A DNA stretch of 64,000 nucleotides. Source: Sambucus nigra (taxonomy: Eukaryota; Streptophyta; Magnoliopsida; Dipsacales; Adoxaceae). The stretch spans positions 633,768,585 through 633,832,584 of the forward strand of contig OX422210.1 in assembly GCA_949130495.1 (NCBI GenBank). The letters run 5' to 3'. The notes beneath the pieces were generated by a model. It saw nothing but the letters and a program-made list of their open reading frames with translations, had not been told where the DNA came from and did no database searches. Below, piece after piece: positions 53,666-64,000 of this stretch. Position numbers and translations under genes: made by a program. Each line of letters begins with the position of its first letter. Position 1 is the first letter of the stretch.

Positions 53666-56600
53666 TGTAGTAACCCCGGCTATGCGGGTCGATGCGCAAA
53701 GACTTTATATACGGAAGTAAAGTTATTGTTGAGTAAACACCTTAAACCTATGAGTTTATATGAATGATGCAAAGGGGACCAAATTAAACTTTTACTTAAT
53801 TTGATTAACTTTTATGAAAATAATTTTGATTTTCAAAGTTAATTATTAGTCCAAAACAGATTCAATTTTAGGCGAGTTTCTATTTATTTAGCCCTACCTT
53901 TTCGTGTGAGGTGAAATGCGAAAAAATGTACAACACACAATATTTATTTAACGTCGCAAAAACCCTTCCCCGGGAAAAACGACGGACTCTCCAAGGAGTC
54001 GCCTAAGCTACTTCCACTAAAACAATAAATGAATAGGTACGAGTTACAAGCAACAAACTTAACAATTAAAGAAGAAAGATCTAGCTATTATCCCACTCGA
54101 CCACGTCTCTAGCCTGGTTGCTTATTTTGTTCTCTCTTTAACTTGTTCTCACTTGTTTTTGCGTTCTTCACTTCTCAGCCTCCCCTCTAACTTCTTTAAG
54201 CGCAGGTTGGCTCAGTGCCTATTGTTTATTTTCTAGTGAAGTGTGTGTGATGCAACAGACTATATATCACCTATATCTTTGCAAGTCTCGTGTTATTCAA
54301 ATCAAGTCATCTTGACTTTGAATACACTTTTGAAAAGCTTTCTTTTCTCTTTCTTTAAATCTTTGAACACTAGACTTGTTCAGATATTACACAACTATGT
54401 GTCTACGTGAATACAACGTGAGTGATTATATGTGAGTGATATGAGATGAAAACAATTTCTGAAAATCACTAACACAATCAAGTAATCATGTTCACAGAAT
54501 ATGACTGAAAATATATTCAATAAAAACAGATAGTCAAATATTCAAAATCTTGTTTTTCAGAAAACAAATATTAGATTAAATCAGATTTTAATCTAAAATC
54601 TTATCAAGACTATTTTCACAAATATTTCAGATTAAATCAAAACAGTCTTAAGCACACAAGAGAATAATATTCAGTCAAGATATTAAATCTTCCACAAATC
54701 AGATCTCAAAAATCTAGGTTTAACTTTCTAAACCTCTAACAATACAAATCTGAATATTATCAAATTATTTTCTAAAAAATCTGTTTTAAAACAAAACGTT
54801 TTAAAAACATACAAGATCTCACAATCAAGACACAAGCAGAATATTCACACAAAATAAATTTCGTGAATAGTGTGTGTATTGTGTACAAATATTAGATCTA
54901 AAGACTGATCTAAAAATACACACAGATGAGAGAACTCACTTATAAAGATTATATACTCTTGAAAAATCGGAAGTGCAGATTTACAATGAGAGAAGTCCAA
55001 TCTTCATTTTCGTTTTGACAGAAATCAATACTTGAAGATGACACAAAAATATTTCTGGTTTAATCTCTCTCTCTCTATAGAAATTTTGACAGAGTTCTGC
55101 TACAAAAATTATTTTCTCAGCTCTGTAAAAATGAATACCCAAAGGGTTCTAATTATAGAGTGCACAAGTGTGTGCAGATTGGTGTAAAATAGGGTCACAT
55201 GGATTACCAAAGAATTACACACAACCGTAGATAAGAACAGATCTAAGGGCTCACAAAGAAACACAAAGTATAGTGTTAAAAATGTGACACATGGTGTGCA
55301 AGATGTAACAGACTAACAAAATAATAAACGAAACGTTTATTAAAACACAGTCATTTTGAAAAACTGAACGCCAGCTGTTAAAACAGTAGCGTAATGAAAA
55401 CGCCAAAAAAAATATTACCGTTGAGAGATAAAAGCCACGCGACGTCGTTTTAGAAAAACCATATTCGGTTTAAGGGTAAACCGTGAGCGCAATAGAGAGA
55501 AACCAGGGGCGGTCATATAGGTGAAGTCCTAAGACCAATCACGGTCAAATCGAGCAGGACTATGGCAAACGAGACACGCCAACTAGGACCAAAACTTACA
55601 AAGGTCAAGTCTACATAATATACTAGCAGTACTCTAACTAATATATAAAATATATATATCGGCCAACATACACAGATAAAGGCTAAGTCTAAAGATATTA
55701 GTATGGGTCATAACTGTGCTTAAAAGCTGCAACACGTCTTAGGCTACATGCCAACACATATTAGCTAATATAATATATAATATAGTATACATGAGATAGC
55801 AAATGTGGTCAAAATCGGCCACAGCTTTTGGCTAGGTAAGGGAAGCACTCATGAGTATAAAACACATATATAAACATAACATATCCACATATATATATAT
55901 AAGCATGAAAACGCCAACAGCTTTGTATATATTACACGCACGCTAAAATAATATCACACATGGGTTGTCAAATCGGTAAGGCCACACATAACATATACTC
56001 ATACTAACATATCAATATATATATGTATATACTACCATATAACATATATTAAACATTTCATACATACGCATGTATGTATATATATAAAACGGATATGCCA
56101 GTCAGTCAAGGGACAAAAGAAAAGGGATGCCACGCATAAAAATATATATAATACACGAAATAAATATGCAAGCTAATTACATATTATACATAATATATGA
56201 CACGCATTCACACGAATATAACATAACAAAATTTTATTTTGAACTTCAAAAAAATATTCTGCAACTTTTATTAAAAAATATTTAGTGACAACATTATTTT
56301 CAAGAAATATTTTTCTTATAAAAATTCCAAATTAAAATTTTTGAACTCAAAAATAATTTTACTATGACAAAATAAAACATTATCATGAGACATGATAAAA
56401 TGCAAATGCAACGTGGTGTCGTGTCCTATGTGACAGAAAATTCCTATGAGCCATAGAAACTGAAAATTACCTTTTTCTGAGAGGGCGGTCTGAATTGAGA
56501 GCTCATTTGATGTAGATGGACAAAGAGAGCTTGGAGTCGATATGGGGACACGCAATCCTAAATTATAAAAATATTTTGTCAAAATTCAAGTCCAACTAGA

Positions 56601-56975
56601 TGAAGTACTATATAGCTAAAGCACCAAAAGCAAATCCTAGGTGTGCTCTATATAGGGACATCAACCTCCCCCATTGGACTAATTTTGACAAAACCCTTGA
56701 GTACATCAAATGATATACTAAGGAAAAATAATACCTAATAGATCCTATACAAAAAATATCTATCTACCCACCCAACCTAGAAAAATAAAAGACACAACTC
56801 GATCGGATGCACGGTTAAGAAAACCTGCAAAACATAAATACACAATCTGCCAAGAAATCAAGTTAGTAGCATTTGCTCTACCAAAATATTAATATGACAG
56901 AATTAAATGTGCAGAAATTATAAGACATGATAGGTATGAAAAATATCAACAACACAAGACTAGAATATGTACTCA
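53666..56975 (-). repeat. 3' LTR of copia 2 (about 3.3 kb)
   Basis: Bounded on the right by the polypurine tract and on the left by the break in chromovirus A LTR. On the minus strand it would start TGAGTACATATTC and end GGGGTTACTACA. The length is unusually large for a copia LTR. With no second copy in the window, the left boundary rests on the junction alone. Content is AT-rich, with TATATA runs at 55860-56100 and no gene. Confidence 0.6.
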
Positions 56976-56992
56976 ATTCTCCCCCATTTTGT
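56976..56992 (-). other. Polypurine tract of copia 2
   Basis: On the minus strand ACAAAATGGGGGAGAATT precedes the LTR start. It is a typical SIRE-like polypurine tract. Confidence 0.8.
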
Positions 56993-57164
56993 CTAAATTA
57001 GACAATGGTAAAAGAAGAAAAGAAATAAGTGTTCATAATCTGCAAAATAAGCGTCTCCTACATTAAACATGGCTTTAAGAGATACCATTATTAGTAGATA
57101 CCTTTATCCTAAAACCTCGGAGATCTAGTAATCAAAGTATGCAGTGTAAACACAAACAAAACAT

Positions 57165-57680
57165 TCAAGTACAATCTTTCCAATCAAATGTTGAAGTTAC
57201 ATCTAAACAAGACTTATCATAAGGCATAGACAGCATATCAACAAGCTGAAAATCACAAGCAATAGAAGGAACAACCCTAATTTGTTTATGAGATTTTGGA
57301 GTATCAAACTGGTACGAATAACCAAAAGCGTCACAATACTTGGTAACTCCATTTTGATTAAACTCACCTCCCCCATCATTGAATAAATCTAAGGGTATGG
57401 TAGTGTTTAAGTCCTTAACCTTCACGTGAGGAGACTTAATGATTTTCTTACTCTCGCAAGCGTCACATACATTAGTTGGGCATTTCTTCGACTTTAAAAA
57501 ATCCATTTGAGGTCTCAAGTCACAAGTCCTAATCCAAATAGGCAAAGTTTTCAAAGGTTTTTGTGCCTTTTGGAATTTAGGATAAAATTTATTTTTCGAA
57601 AATCTGTTCTTGTTAACATGAGGCCTAGACTTGTTGAAGAAATGATTCCAATTAGTATTAGTACGCTGCCTAGGAAAATT
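57165..57680 (-). pseudogene. Copia 2 pol remnant: fused pre-integrase and integrase scraps
   Basis: After a basic gag tail (NHFFNKSRPHVNKNRF), the frame carries KKCPTNVCDACESKKIIKSP, the Cys pair and neighbourhood of the copia pre-integrase zinc region. It jumps within a few residues to DGGGEFNQNGVTKYCDAFGY, an integrase core segment. The stretch with the first catalytic Asp is missing between them, so an internal deletion fused the two. Reverse transcriptase and RNase H are absent. The frame ends FDWKDCT at 57165. The frame's first Met (57695) overlaps the gag end in another frame. Confidence 0.7.
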
Positions 57681-57691
57681 TGTAAATCGCT

Positions 57692-59512
57692 TCACATTAG
57701 GTTATGATTTTTAAAATGAGTACCTTTCTTGCGATTACCAAGGCATTCCCAGATTTGGTGACCAAAAACATCACACCTAGTACAAAATTTACTAGAAGTA
57801 GGTAGATCAGATTGGTAGTGTTTTTCCCTTACATGCTTGACAGATTCATTACGAATAAATGGTTTAGGAGGTCTATAGAGTCTCTTGGACGGAGGAAAAT
57901 ATTTTGATGTAGATGCCTCAACAAAATTTTCAATGAAAGTATCAATGTCATTTTCAAAATCACTTTCAATTAAGACTTGTTTTCCTTTATCCTTTTCAAA
58001 CAACTTACTTTCCAAAGGAAGAGCCATTTCTTCTTGGGCTTTTACAAAGGGGACTGGTTTAGTAAAATCATCAGTTTTTGAAATAGGACCATCATAACCA
58101 AACCCTCTAGTATCACCCTTATATCGTTGTTCAGCAAGCAATTTGTCAAGGTCAAAACATGTTATATCACGACTACGACACATTTTGAAAGCTGTTTCAC
58201 AAACTTGTTTGGATTTTTCAACTTGCAAAAGTGCTTCATTATATTTTTCTTCAGAAGAAGAAAAATTTTCTTTTAAAGTCGTAATATGAATTTTAAAATC
58301 AAGTGATTGTTTTTCAAAATCAGTTTTGACATTGTTCATTTCAATGGAATTTTGTTGAACAATCTTATATTGGTTCCCTAAGGTCTCACTAAGCATTTTA
58401 ACCAAATTCGATAATTCTTGTCTATTCTGCAAAGTCCTCACATACAATTCAGCATAATCATCATAGCCAACAAAATTTTCATGCTCATTGGTGTCCGTGT
58501 GTGAATTGTTACTATCATCAAATTCAGCGTTATATACGGCACGTTTAGCATCAAACGGAGCAGTTATTTCAAGCATCGAAGGTTGACTAGCTAATAAATA
58601 TTTAGTAGCATCAATTAAATCCAGCACATCATCAGAATTAGAATCAAAAACAGAATGAGAATCATCTTCGGAATCAGTCATTCCAGCTAAGTACACATCT
58701 CCGCAACAATCATAAACTTCTCCTAAAAACGCAAGGTAATTTGGTTCAGAATTTCCTTGGTTATCTTCTGATTCAGAATCAGAAGAGTCATCCCAAGTTT
58801 TAGTAATGTGTGCCTTGTGTTGTTTAGAATGTTTGGACTGTGGCTTAGACCAACACTCAACAATAAAGTGACCAAGTTTCTCGCAATTATGACAAGCCAA
58901 TTCAGATTTATCAACCTTACTACTTCTACTATCATAATCAGAAATTCCCTTTGATGTTCTTTTATGGTGTCGGGTGATCGGAGTAGATTGATTATTCACT
59001 TGCGTATGTCTTTTAGCAATAGCATTTCTTTGCTCCAAAAGTTTCTTAAATTGAGACGACATAACAGCAAGTTGATTGTCAACCTTATCAAGATCATCCG
59101 ATTCCACATCAGAATCATCATCAGAAGAGGATTGTTGTTTAACTACCTTATACTTATTTTTAATAAGATAGGCAGTTTTAAAAGCAACTCTAGAAGTATT
59201 GGTCGACTCATTCTTGGCATAAGATGTAAGAGTCTTCCTAAAGGCTGATTCAAGTTCCATAGTTCTCAATTTAGAGCTTAGCAATTCAGGTGTGAGAGAA
59301 GGATCATTCATTTCTTCAATGATATAACGTTTATGATCAAACCTAGGAGCAAGAGATCTCAAAATTTTAGCACACACATCATTATCATAATATACAATAC
59401 CATTCGCATGCAATTGGTTAATAATATCAGTCAAACGCATATAAAAATCATCAAATGGTTCATTATCGTTCATAACAAGCATATCGTATTGTTGAACCAA
59501 CATTTGTATTTT
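57692..59512 (-). pseudogene. Copia 2 gag, 5'-truncated, otherwise open
   Basis: The minus-strand frame is open for about 605 codons after the junction. KIQMLVQQYDMLVMNDNEPF and AKILRSLAPRFDHKRYIIEE are the copia gag core (UBN2-like). Two intact CCHC knuckles follow, CHNCEKLGHFIVEC and CTRCDVFGHQIWEC, separated by an acidic and coiled-coil region (LEKSFKMCRSR-like and KTDFEKQSLDFKIHITTLKE). The first dozen codons of the open frame to 59551 (MLIRVNLKFGNSL) are chromovirus B LTR sequence. The length of the open frame contrasts with the decay elsewhere and suggests a recent insertion. Confidence 0.8.
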
Positions 59513-62300
59513 AAGTGAGTTGCCAAATTTTAAGTTAACTCTGATTAACATGCAATAAGTGAAATGTAAAGGATAACATAACCATTCATAATAAAGTCCA
59601 ACTATAGTAAATCAATAAGTAAAAATGAGTCTAGAGGAAATACTCCCCACAACAATCCCAATATGGAAAGAAAGTAAAACAAGTCTGCATCCTGAATTAA
59701 TTACAACCCAAAAGTCTGAGTAACTGAAATAAATGAAATGTCTGTAAAAGAAATGGGCGACATGCCCTACAACTGATGAAATCTGAATATAGAGTCAAGG
59801 CAGATGAAGCGTCTACTAGAAAAGCCCTGTAACTTCCACAACAGCTACAGCTCGTCACCTGACTGGAAATACTATGCATGGTGTCCTTGTGGCTGGGCAC
59901 CTAAAAAGGTTTTTACAAAAATAGATTTGAAAGCAAACGGGTCAGAGCCCGAAAGTGGAGAGTATTTTAAAAAAAGCAAGTGTTTTAATAACATTAAAAC
60001 AATGAATGCAAAGTACATGTTAGGACGTGCTCTCACATGAAATACTCACCTATCGGCTATTTGTGCACTCCTAACGTACCATACCCATACAAGTGTTTCT
60101 CATATCTAACTAGACCAAAACAAATATTGTCCTTTCTACTCGATTCGCATTATAAGTCCCAACGTTATCAATTTAATAGAGAGATTTACTTAAATTCTCA
60201 AATTTCAAAGTATTAGTAATACAATTTACCAAAGTTTATCTCCCATTTTATATTCTCAATGCGTTACTATAATGATTCTCACATTCAAACATAACAATTC
60301 TTTTTATTTGACCGTATATTCTTCACATCATAAATATACAATATAAGAACCCCGAGGCTAAGCTGTGGTGCACTCATACTCTGCTATCCATCCCGGTACA
60401 TCACGTACATAAGGATCACAAATTCCGAATCTCTCAGGAATTGTTAGAATAAGCACAACACACGAAAATGGAGGCGAACATAATTCAACATATCCATGGG
60501 TCACGTACATACCTACGCTCCATAGTCAGCTGACTTATTAACTCACAAATAAGTCATTCTAGCATTATGTTCTCTAGGCACCAATCTAAATCCGGGCACA
60601 CAAGGATTAGATGGCCCTAAGCGAACGTAAACCTCCCGTGATAGCAAGTATGGTAGGTATGTCATACACATAAAATCATATACATATACTAAGCAAGCAC
60701 ACATCTTAGTAATTACCGTAATTTATTAGTGGTATACTTCTCATTCTTATACCAATACACGTGTCCCCGATTTATATATACACATCATCCATTATCCTCA
60801 CGTCGTAATTTATTACTCGCGTTCTAACCCATAAGTATCATTTGGTTCAAACCACACTTCTATGTTTTACTCCTCAATATATCCCAAATGTCCCAACAAT
60901 ATCGATTTGTCATCAATGAATTGTCATCTCTACAATTAAACAAGGTTACGGAACGCTAGAAGTCAAATCAGGCCAAAAAGGCCAAACTGTCAACTCGTTA
61001 GAAGTCTCGTTCGAACGAGGCTGTTCGAACGAGAGTCCGTTCAAACGAAGTGGGCATCTAACAAGATCTCGTTCGAACGGAAGGCATCGAACGAACATTC
61101 CTCTCGTTAGAAGGCAAACTGTCAACTCGTTAGAAGCTCGTTCGAACGAGCTCGTTCGAACGACCTGGGCAGGTCTTCTAACGAGGTGACAGTTTAAGCC
61201 CAGAAAATTCCTATTACGTTTTTCACCAATTTTCTCTTCTCAAAACTCATCCCAACATTAACCCAACAGTGTTTTAAGGTTTCTAATCCACAATAAACGT
61301 TCATAGGTCATAACTAAACATTTATATAGGGCCAAATCTTTCTAAACATTATCTAATCATCAAATCTCCCCAATTTTCCCCAAATCCCATGAACCCTAGA
61401 AAATTAAAATCATCCATAAACATAATAAAATCCGTTTTTGGTGATATAAAAGATGTATTCCTATCAGAATAATCACCCAAACACAATTCTACATGCAATC
61501 TCCTCATAAAAATGTAATTTTCTAATTCCAATTCAATGGGTCTTTATCATTCTCCAAGAACAAAACAATTATATAAATTTCCTACGCATGGAAGAAACAT
61601 TGTTTGCAAATAATGTAATTAAACCACTTGCCTCTAATCTTTCTCTGAATTTGATGTTGAATCTTGAAGGTTGAATTGTTCTCAATTTCTCTGCAGAATT
61701 CTCTTTTCTCTCTCTCTCTACAAGTTCTTCTTTAAGGATGATGACAATGGAGGTGGGGGTTTGTTTTTGGACCCTTAACTTCTATTCTAAACTTCTCCCG
61801 TAGCCCACTACTTAGTTTAGTGCTGATAATGGGTTGGTGGGTTTAATTAATAATCATAATTAAACTCTAATTTTCGTAGGTTTTAATTCTCAAAATTCCA
61901 AAATTACCAAAATACCCTTTTATGTTGCCGGTATGGCCCAAAAGTGCCCCGGGACCCAAACTAAACCTCCGGGTAGTGTTTTCTGACTATTTCGACCCTT
62001 CCGAACACGTTGGCGCACTCAAAACGACCATACGGTTAATAGAAATAAATTCACTTTTTAATTAAAGAATTACTTTCCTGACGCGACTGTCACACGCGTC
62101 TCAACAAAATTTCCCAAATTGCCGTATATTAATCTCACGACATTTAATAATTTCAATATTCATATATCGCCATATATACACATTATAATCAAATACCAAC
62201 TCACATCTCGCTAGTATTTTATCCGGATTAATTCTCAATTAATTCACATATAATTAAATTAATCCATAAATAAATATCAATAAAAGTACGGGGTATTACA
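59513..62300 (-). repeat. 3' LTR of chromovirus B, truncated
   Basis: On the minus strand it starts TGTAATACCCCGTACTTTT at 62300. By comparison with the solo LTR (42275-45245), about 140 bp at its other end, including the TGACACCCC terminus, are lost at the copia 2 junction. It contains the palindrome cluster 60993-61186. Confidence 0.88.
60993..61186. repeat. TTCGAACG palindrome cluster in chromovirus B LTR
   Basis: Same block as 43912-44152: CTCGTTAGAAG, CTCGTTCGAACGAG, CTCGTTCGAACGAGCTCG and closing CTTCTAACGAG. Individual units differ between the two copies while the palindromic character is kept. Confidence 0.88.
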
Positions 62301-62312
62301 TACTTCCCCCCT
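62301..62312 (-). other. Polypurine tract of chromovirus B
   Basis: On the minus strand AGGGGGGAAGTA leads into TGTAATACCCC. It is preceded by TTTCGGGACGAAATTCTG. Confidence 0.9.
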
Positions 62313-62342
62313 AATAACAGAATTTCGTCCCGAAATTCGGAA

Positions 62343-64000
62343 CTAGAATGTACCTGGTAAAAATAACTTTGGGTAACGTTCGCGCATCTCATCCTCGCGC
62401 TCCCATGTGGACTCTTCGACATTATGATTCCGCCACTGAACACGTACTAACGGAACTATCTTTGACCGTAGTTTCCGCTCACTCCGGTCCAAAATAGCAA
62501 TCGGCCCTTCCTCGTAGGAGCTATTGGGCTGGAGATCAATGTCCTCCAAAGCAATGTGAGAATGAGCCAAATCATCTCTAAGATATTTCCTTAACGAGGA
62601 AATATGAAACACATCATGAATCCTGTGTAAATGCTCTGGTAATCCAAGTCTATACGCAACAGATCCAATCCGCTCGATGATAGGAAATGGTCCCACATAT
62701 CTCGGTGCCAACTTCCCCTTCTTCCCAAATCTCATAATCCCCTTCAAAGGAGATACTCTGAGTAAAACCTGGTCCCCCACTTGGAACTCCCTGAAGACCC
62801 TCTTCGCATCAGCGTAGCTCTTCTGCCGATCCTGAGCTACCCGAATGCGACTCCGTATCAATTCTATCCTTGCCGAAGTATCCTGAATCACTTCCGGCCC
62901 AAGTAGTTTGCTATCCCCCACCTCCAACCAACATGCTGGGGAACGACAAGGTCTACCATACAATGCCTCAAATGTAGCCATGCCAATGGTGAACTGGTAG
63001 GAGTTGTTGTAAGCAAACTCCACCAGTGGAAGATACTGCTCCCATCCACCCCCGAAGTCAATGATGCACATCCGCAACATGTCCTCCAACATCTGATTTG
63101 TACGCTCGGTTTGCCCATCGGTCTGCGGATGATAAGCCGTACTCAACCGCAATTCCGTGCCCATGGCCTCCTGAAAACTCTCCCAAAACCGGGAAACAAA
63201 TATCTTGTCTCGGTCAGACAGGATATTTAGGGGCACACCGTGAAGTCTCACTATTTCTGCAATAAAGAGCTGGGCATACTGTCCCGTAGTGTAGTCGGTC
63301 CTTACGGGTAGAAAATGAGTGACTTTGGTCAACCTGTCCACAATTACCCAAATGGAGTCGTGACCTCTCTGTGACGTAGGCAACCCCGTGATAAAGTCCA
63401 TGGAGATGCTCTCCCACATCCACATCGGGACCTCTAATGGCCGTAGAAGTCCTGCCGGTCTCTGATGGTCCACTTTTACCAGCTGACAAGTGGCGCATTT
63501 AGAAACAAACACGGCAATATCTCTCTTCATCCCGCTCCACCAATACTGACGTCTCATGTCCTGGTACATTTTGTCCCCACCGGGATGTACCGCGAATCGT
63601 GAGCCGTGCGACTCTGCCATAACCTCGTGTCGCAATTCCTCCCCTTTCGAGACTACTAGTCTCCCATTGAAGCGTAATCCCCCGTCTGAGCTAATGGTAT
63701 AGGACTCGGCTCCCTCTGCTAATAATCGAACTATCTGCTCCTGACAGAACGAGTCATCTGCTTGTGCCTTTACCACTCTCGTGACAATCTGCGGTGTAAC
63801 AGTCATCACCGACATGAATGATCGGGCCACTGCATCCTGGTGTCCCAACTCCTTCTACTTTGCCTTCCACACCCCTGCCACCTCATCTACTGGCCTACGG
63901 CTGAACGCGTCTGCTACCACGTTGGATATCAAACTGATAGTCCTTCACAAACTTAAGCCACCTCCGTTGCCGCATATTCAACTCCTTCTGCGTGAATAGG
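62343..64000 (-). pseudogene. Chromovirus B pol: RNase H end, integrase, chromodomain-like tail
   Basis: The minus-strand frame is open for 501 codons (63848 to 62343). The integrase HHCC region includes HPGGDKMYQDMRRQYWW and CATCQLVKVDHQRPAG. The DDE core follows: SMDFITGLPTSQRGHDSIW, SDRDKIFVSRFWESF and HPQTDGQTERTNQMLEDM, with all three acidic residues present. A PRYVGPFPIIERIG region and a chromodomain-like tail WRNHNVEESTWERED end the protein at LFLPGTF. Upstream, the RNase H end (RRWLKFVKDYQFDIQ) meets a deletion and frameshift near 63925, and a TAG lies at 63855-63857. The copy is thus inactive although its integrase looks intact. Confidence 0.92.

Larger units (their letters stand above)
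53666..59512 (-). mobile_element. Copia 2 (SIRE-like Ty1/copia), truncated at its 5' end
   Basis: On the minus strand gag enters at about 59512 directly from the LTR of chromovirus B. It runs to 57692, followed by a short pol remnant (57165-57680), a polypurine tract (56976-56992) and a 3' LTR (53666-56975). The 5' LTR, primer site and gag start are missing. The left end is clean, TGTAGTAACC in plus coordinates after AATAT. Confidence 0.8.
59513..64000 (-). mobile_element. Chromovirus B (Tekay-like Ty3/gypsy), 3' part
   Basis: Pol (62343-64000) is followed on the minus strand by a polypurine tract and a 3' LTR truncated near 59513. The rest of pol and gag lie beyond the window. The LTR belongs to the family of the solo LTR at 42275-45245. 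Confidence 0.9.

Overview
This window is nuclear plant DNA, almost certainly from a flowering plant. It is a heterochromatin-like stack of nested retrotransposons, and I found no intact host gene. The evidence is the set of plant-typical elements: Ty3/gypsy of the Tat type, Ty3/gypsy chromoviruses resembling Tekay, Ty1/copia elements resembling SIRE, one RTE-type LINE and one hAT-type MITE. Two fragments of recognisable or probable plant host genes are also present. The species cannot be named from the sequence alone. Nearly every reading frame is broken by stops, frameshifts or nested insertions.

Layout, left to right. 1-1227: the 3' end (partial LTR, polypurine tract, integrase with C-terminal chromodomain-like part) of a minus-strand chromovirus. 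1250-2071: host-gene fragments on the minus strand, a probable SUVH-like piece and a clear YJU2/CWC16 splicing-factor 5' fragment. About 2072-4190: AT-rich DNA without genes. About 4190-8805: the 3' half of a plus-strand Tat element (X) with two antisense genes and a 3' LTR. 8806-19175: a minus-strand Tat element (1) whose gag is split by a 3.6-kb solo LTR (14086-17661; target-site duplication TTATT). 19176-20987: old Ty3-like remnants. 20988-36875: a plus-strand Tat element (2) with 5' LTR, gag, protease, reverse transcriptase, RNase H, integrase and two antisense genes. Its reverse transcriptase is split by a complete minus-strand copia element (24411-30785; duplication ACCCT). 36876-38493: an RTE LINE fragment inserted in Tat 2. 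38494-40515: the start of a third Tat element, placed at the broken 5' end of the LINE.

40516-53665: a minus-strand chromovirus (A) inserted in the gag of Tat 3. It has a 3' LTR that holds a 60-bp minisatellite and a 2.97-kb solo LTR (42275-45245; duplication CATAC), a gag carrying an hAT MITE (49609-50280), a tRNA-Met primer site and a truncated 5' LTR. 53666-about 59512: a second, truncated copia element with a very long LTR. About 59513-64000: a second minus-strand chromovirus (B) with truncated 3' LTR and a nearly open pol 3' half.

The nesting gives a relative order: Tat 2, then LINE, then Tat 3, then chromovirus A, then its solo LTR, MITE and copia 2. I did not find a new defence, metabolic or regulatory system. 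The points most worth a second look are a two-gene antisense module shared by two Tat copies, clusters of CpG-bearing palindromes in LTRs of unrelated families, and a MITE that carries a plant snRNA-type USE plus TATA promoter at canonical spacing.
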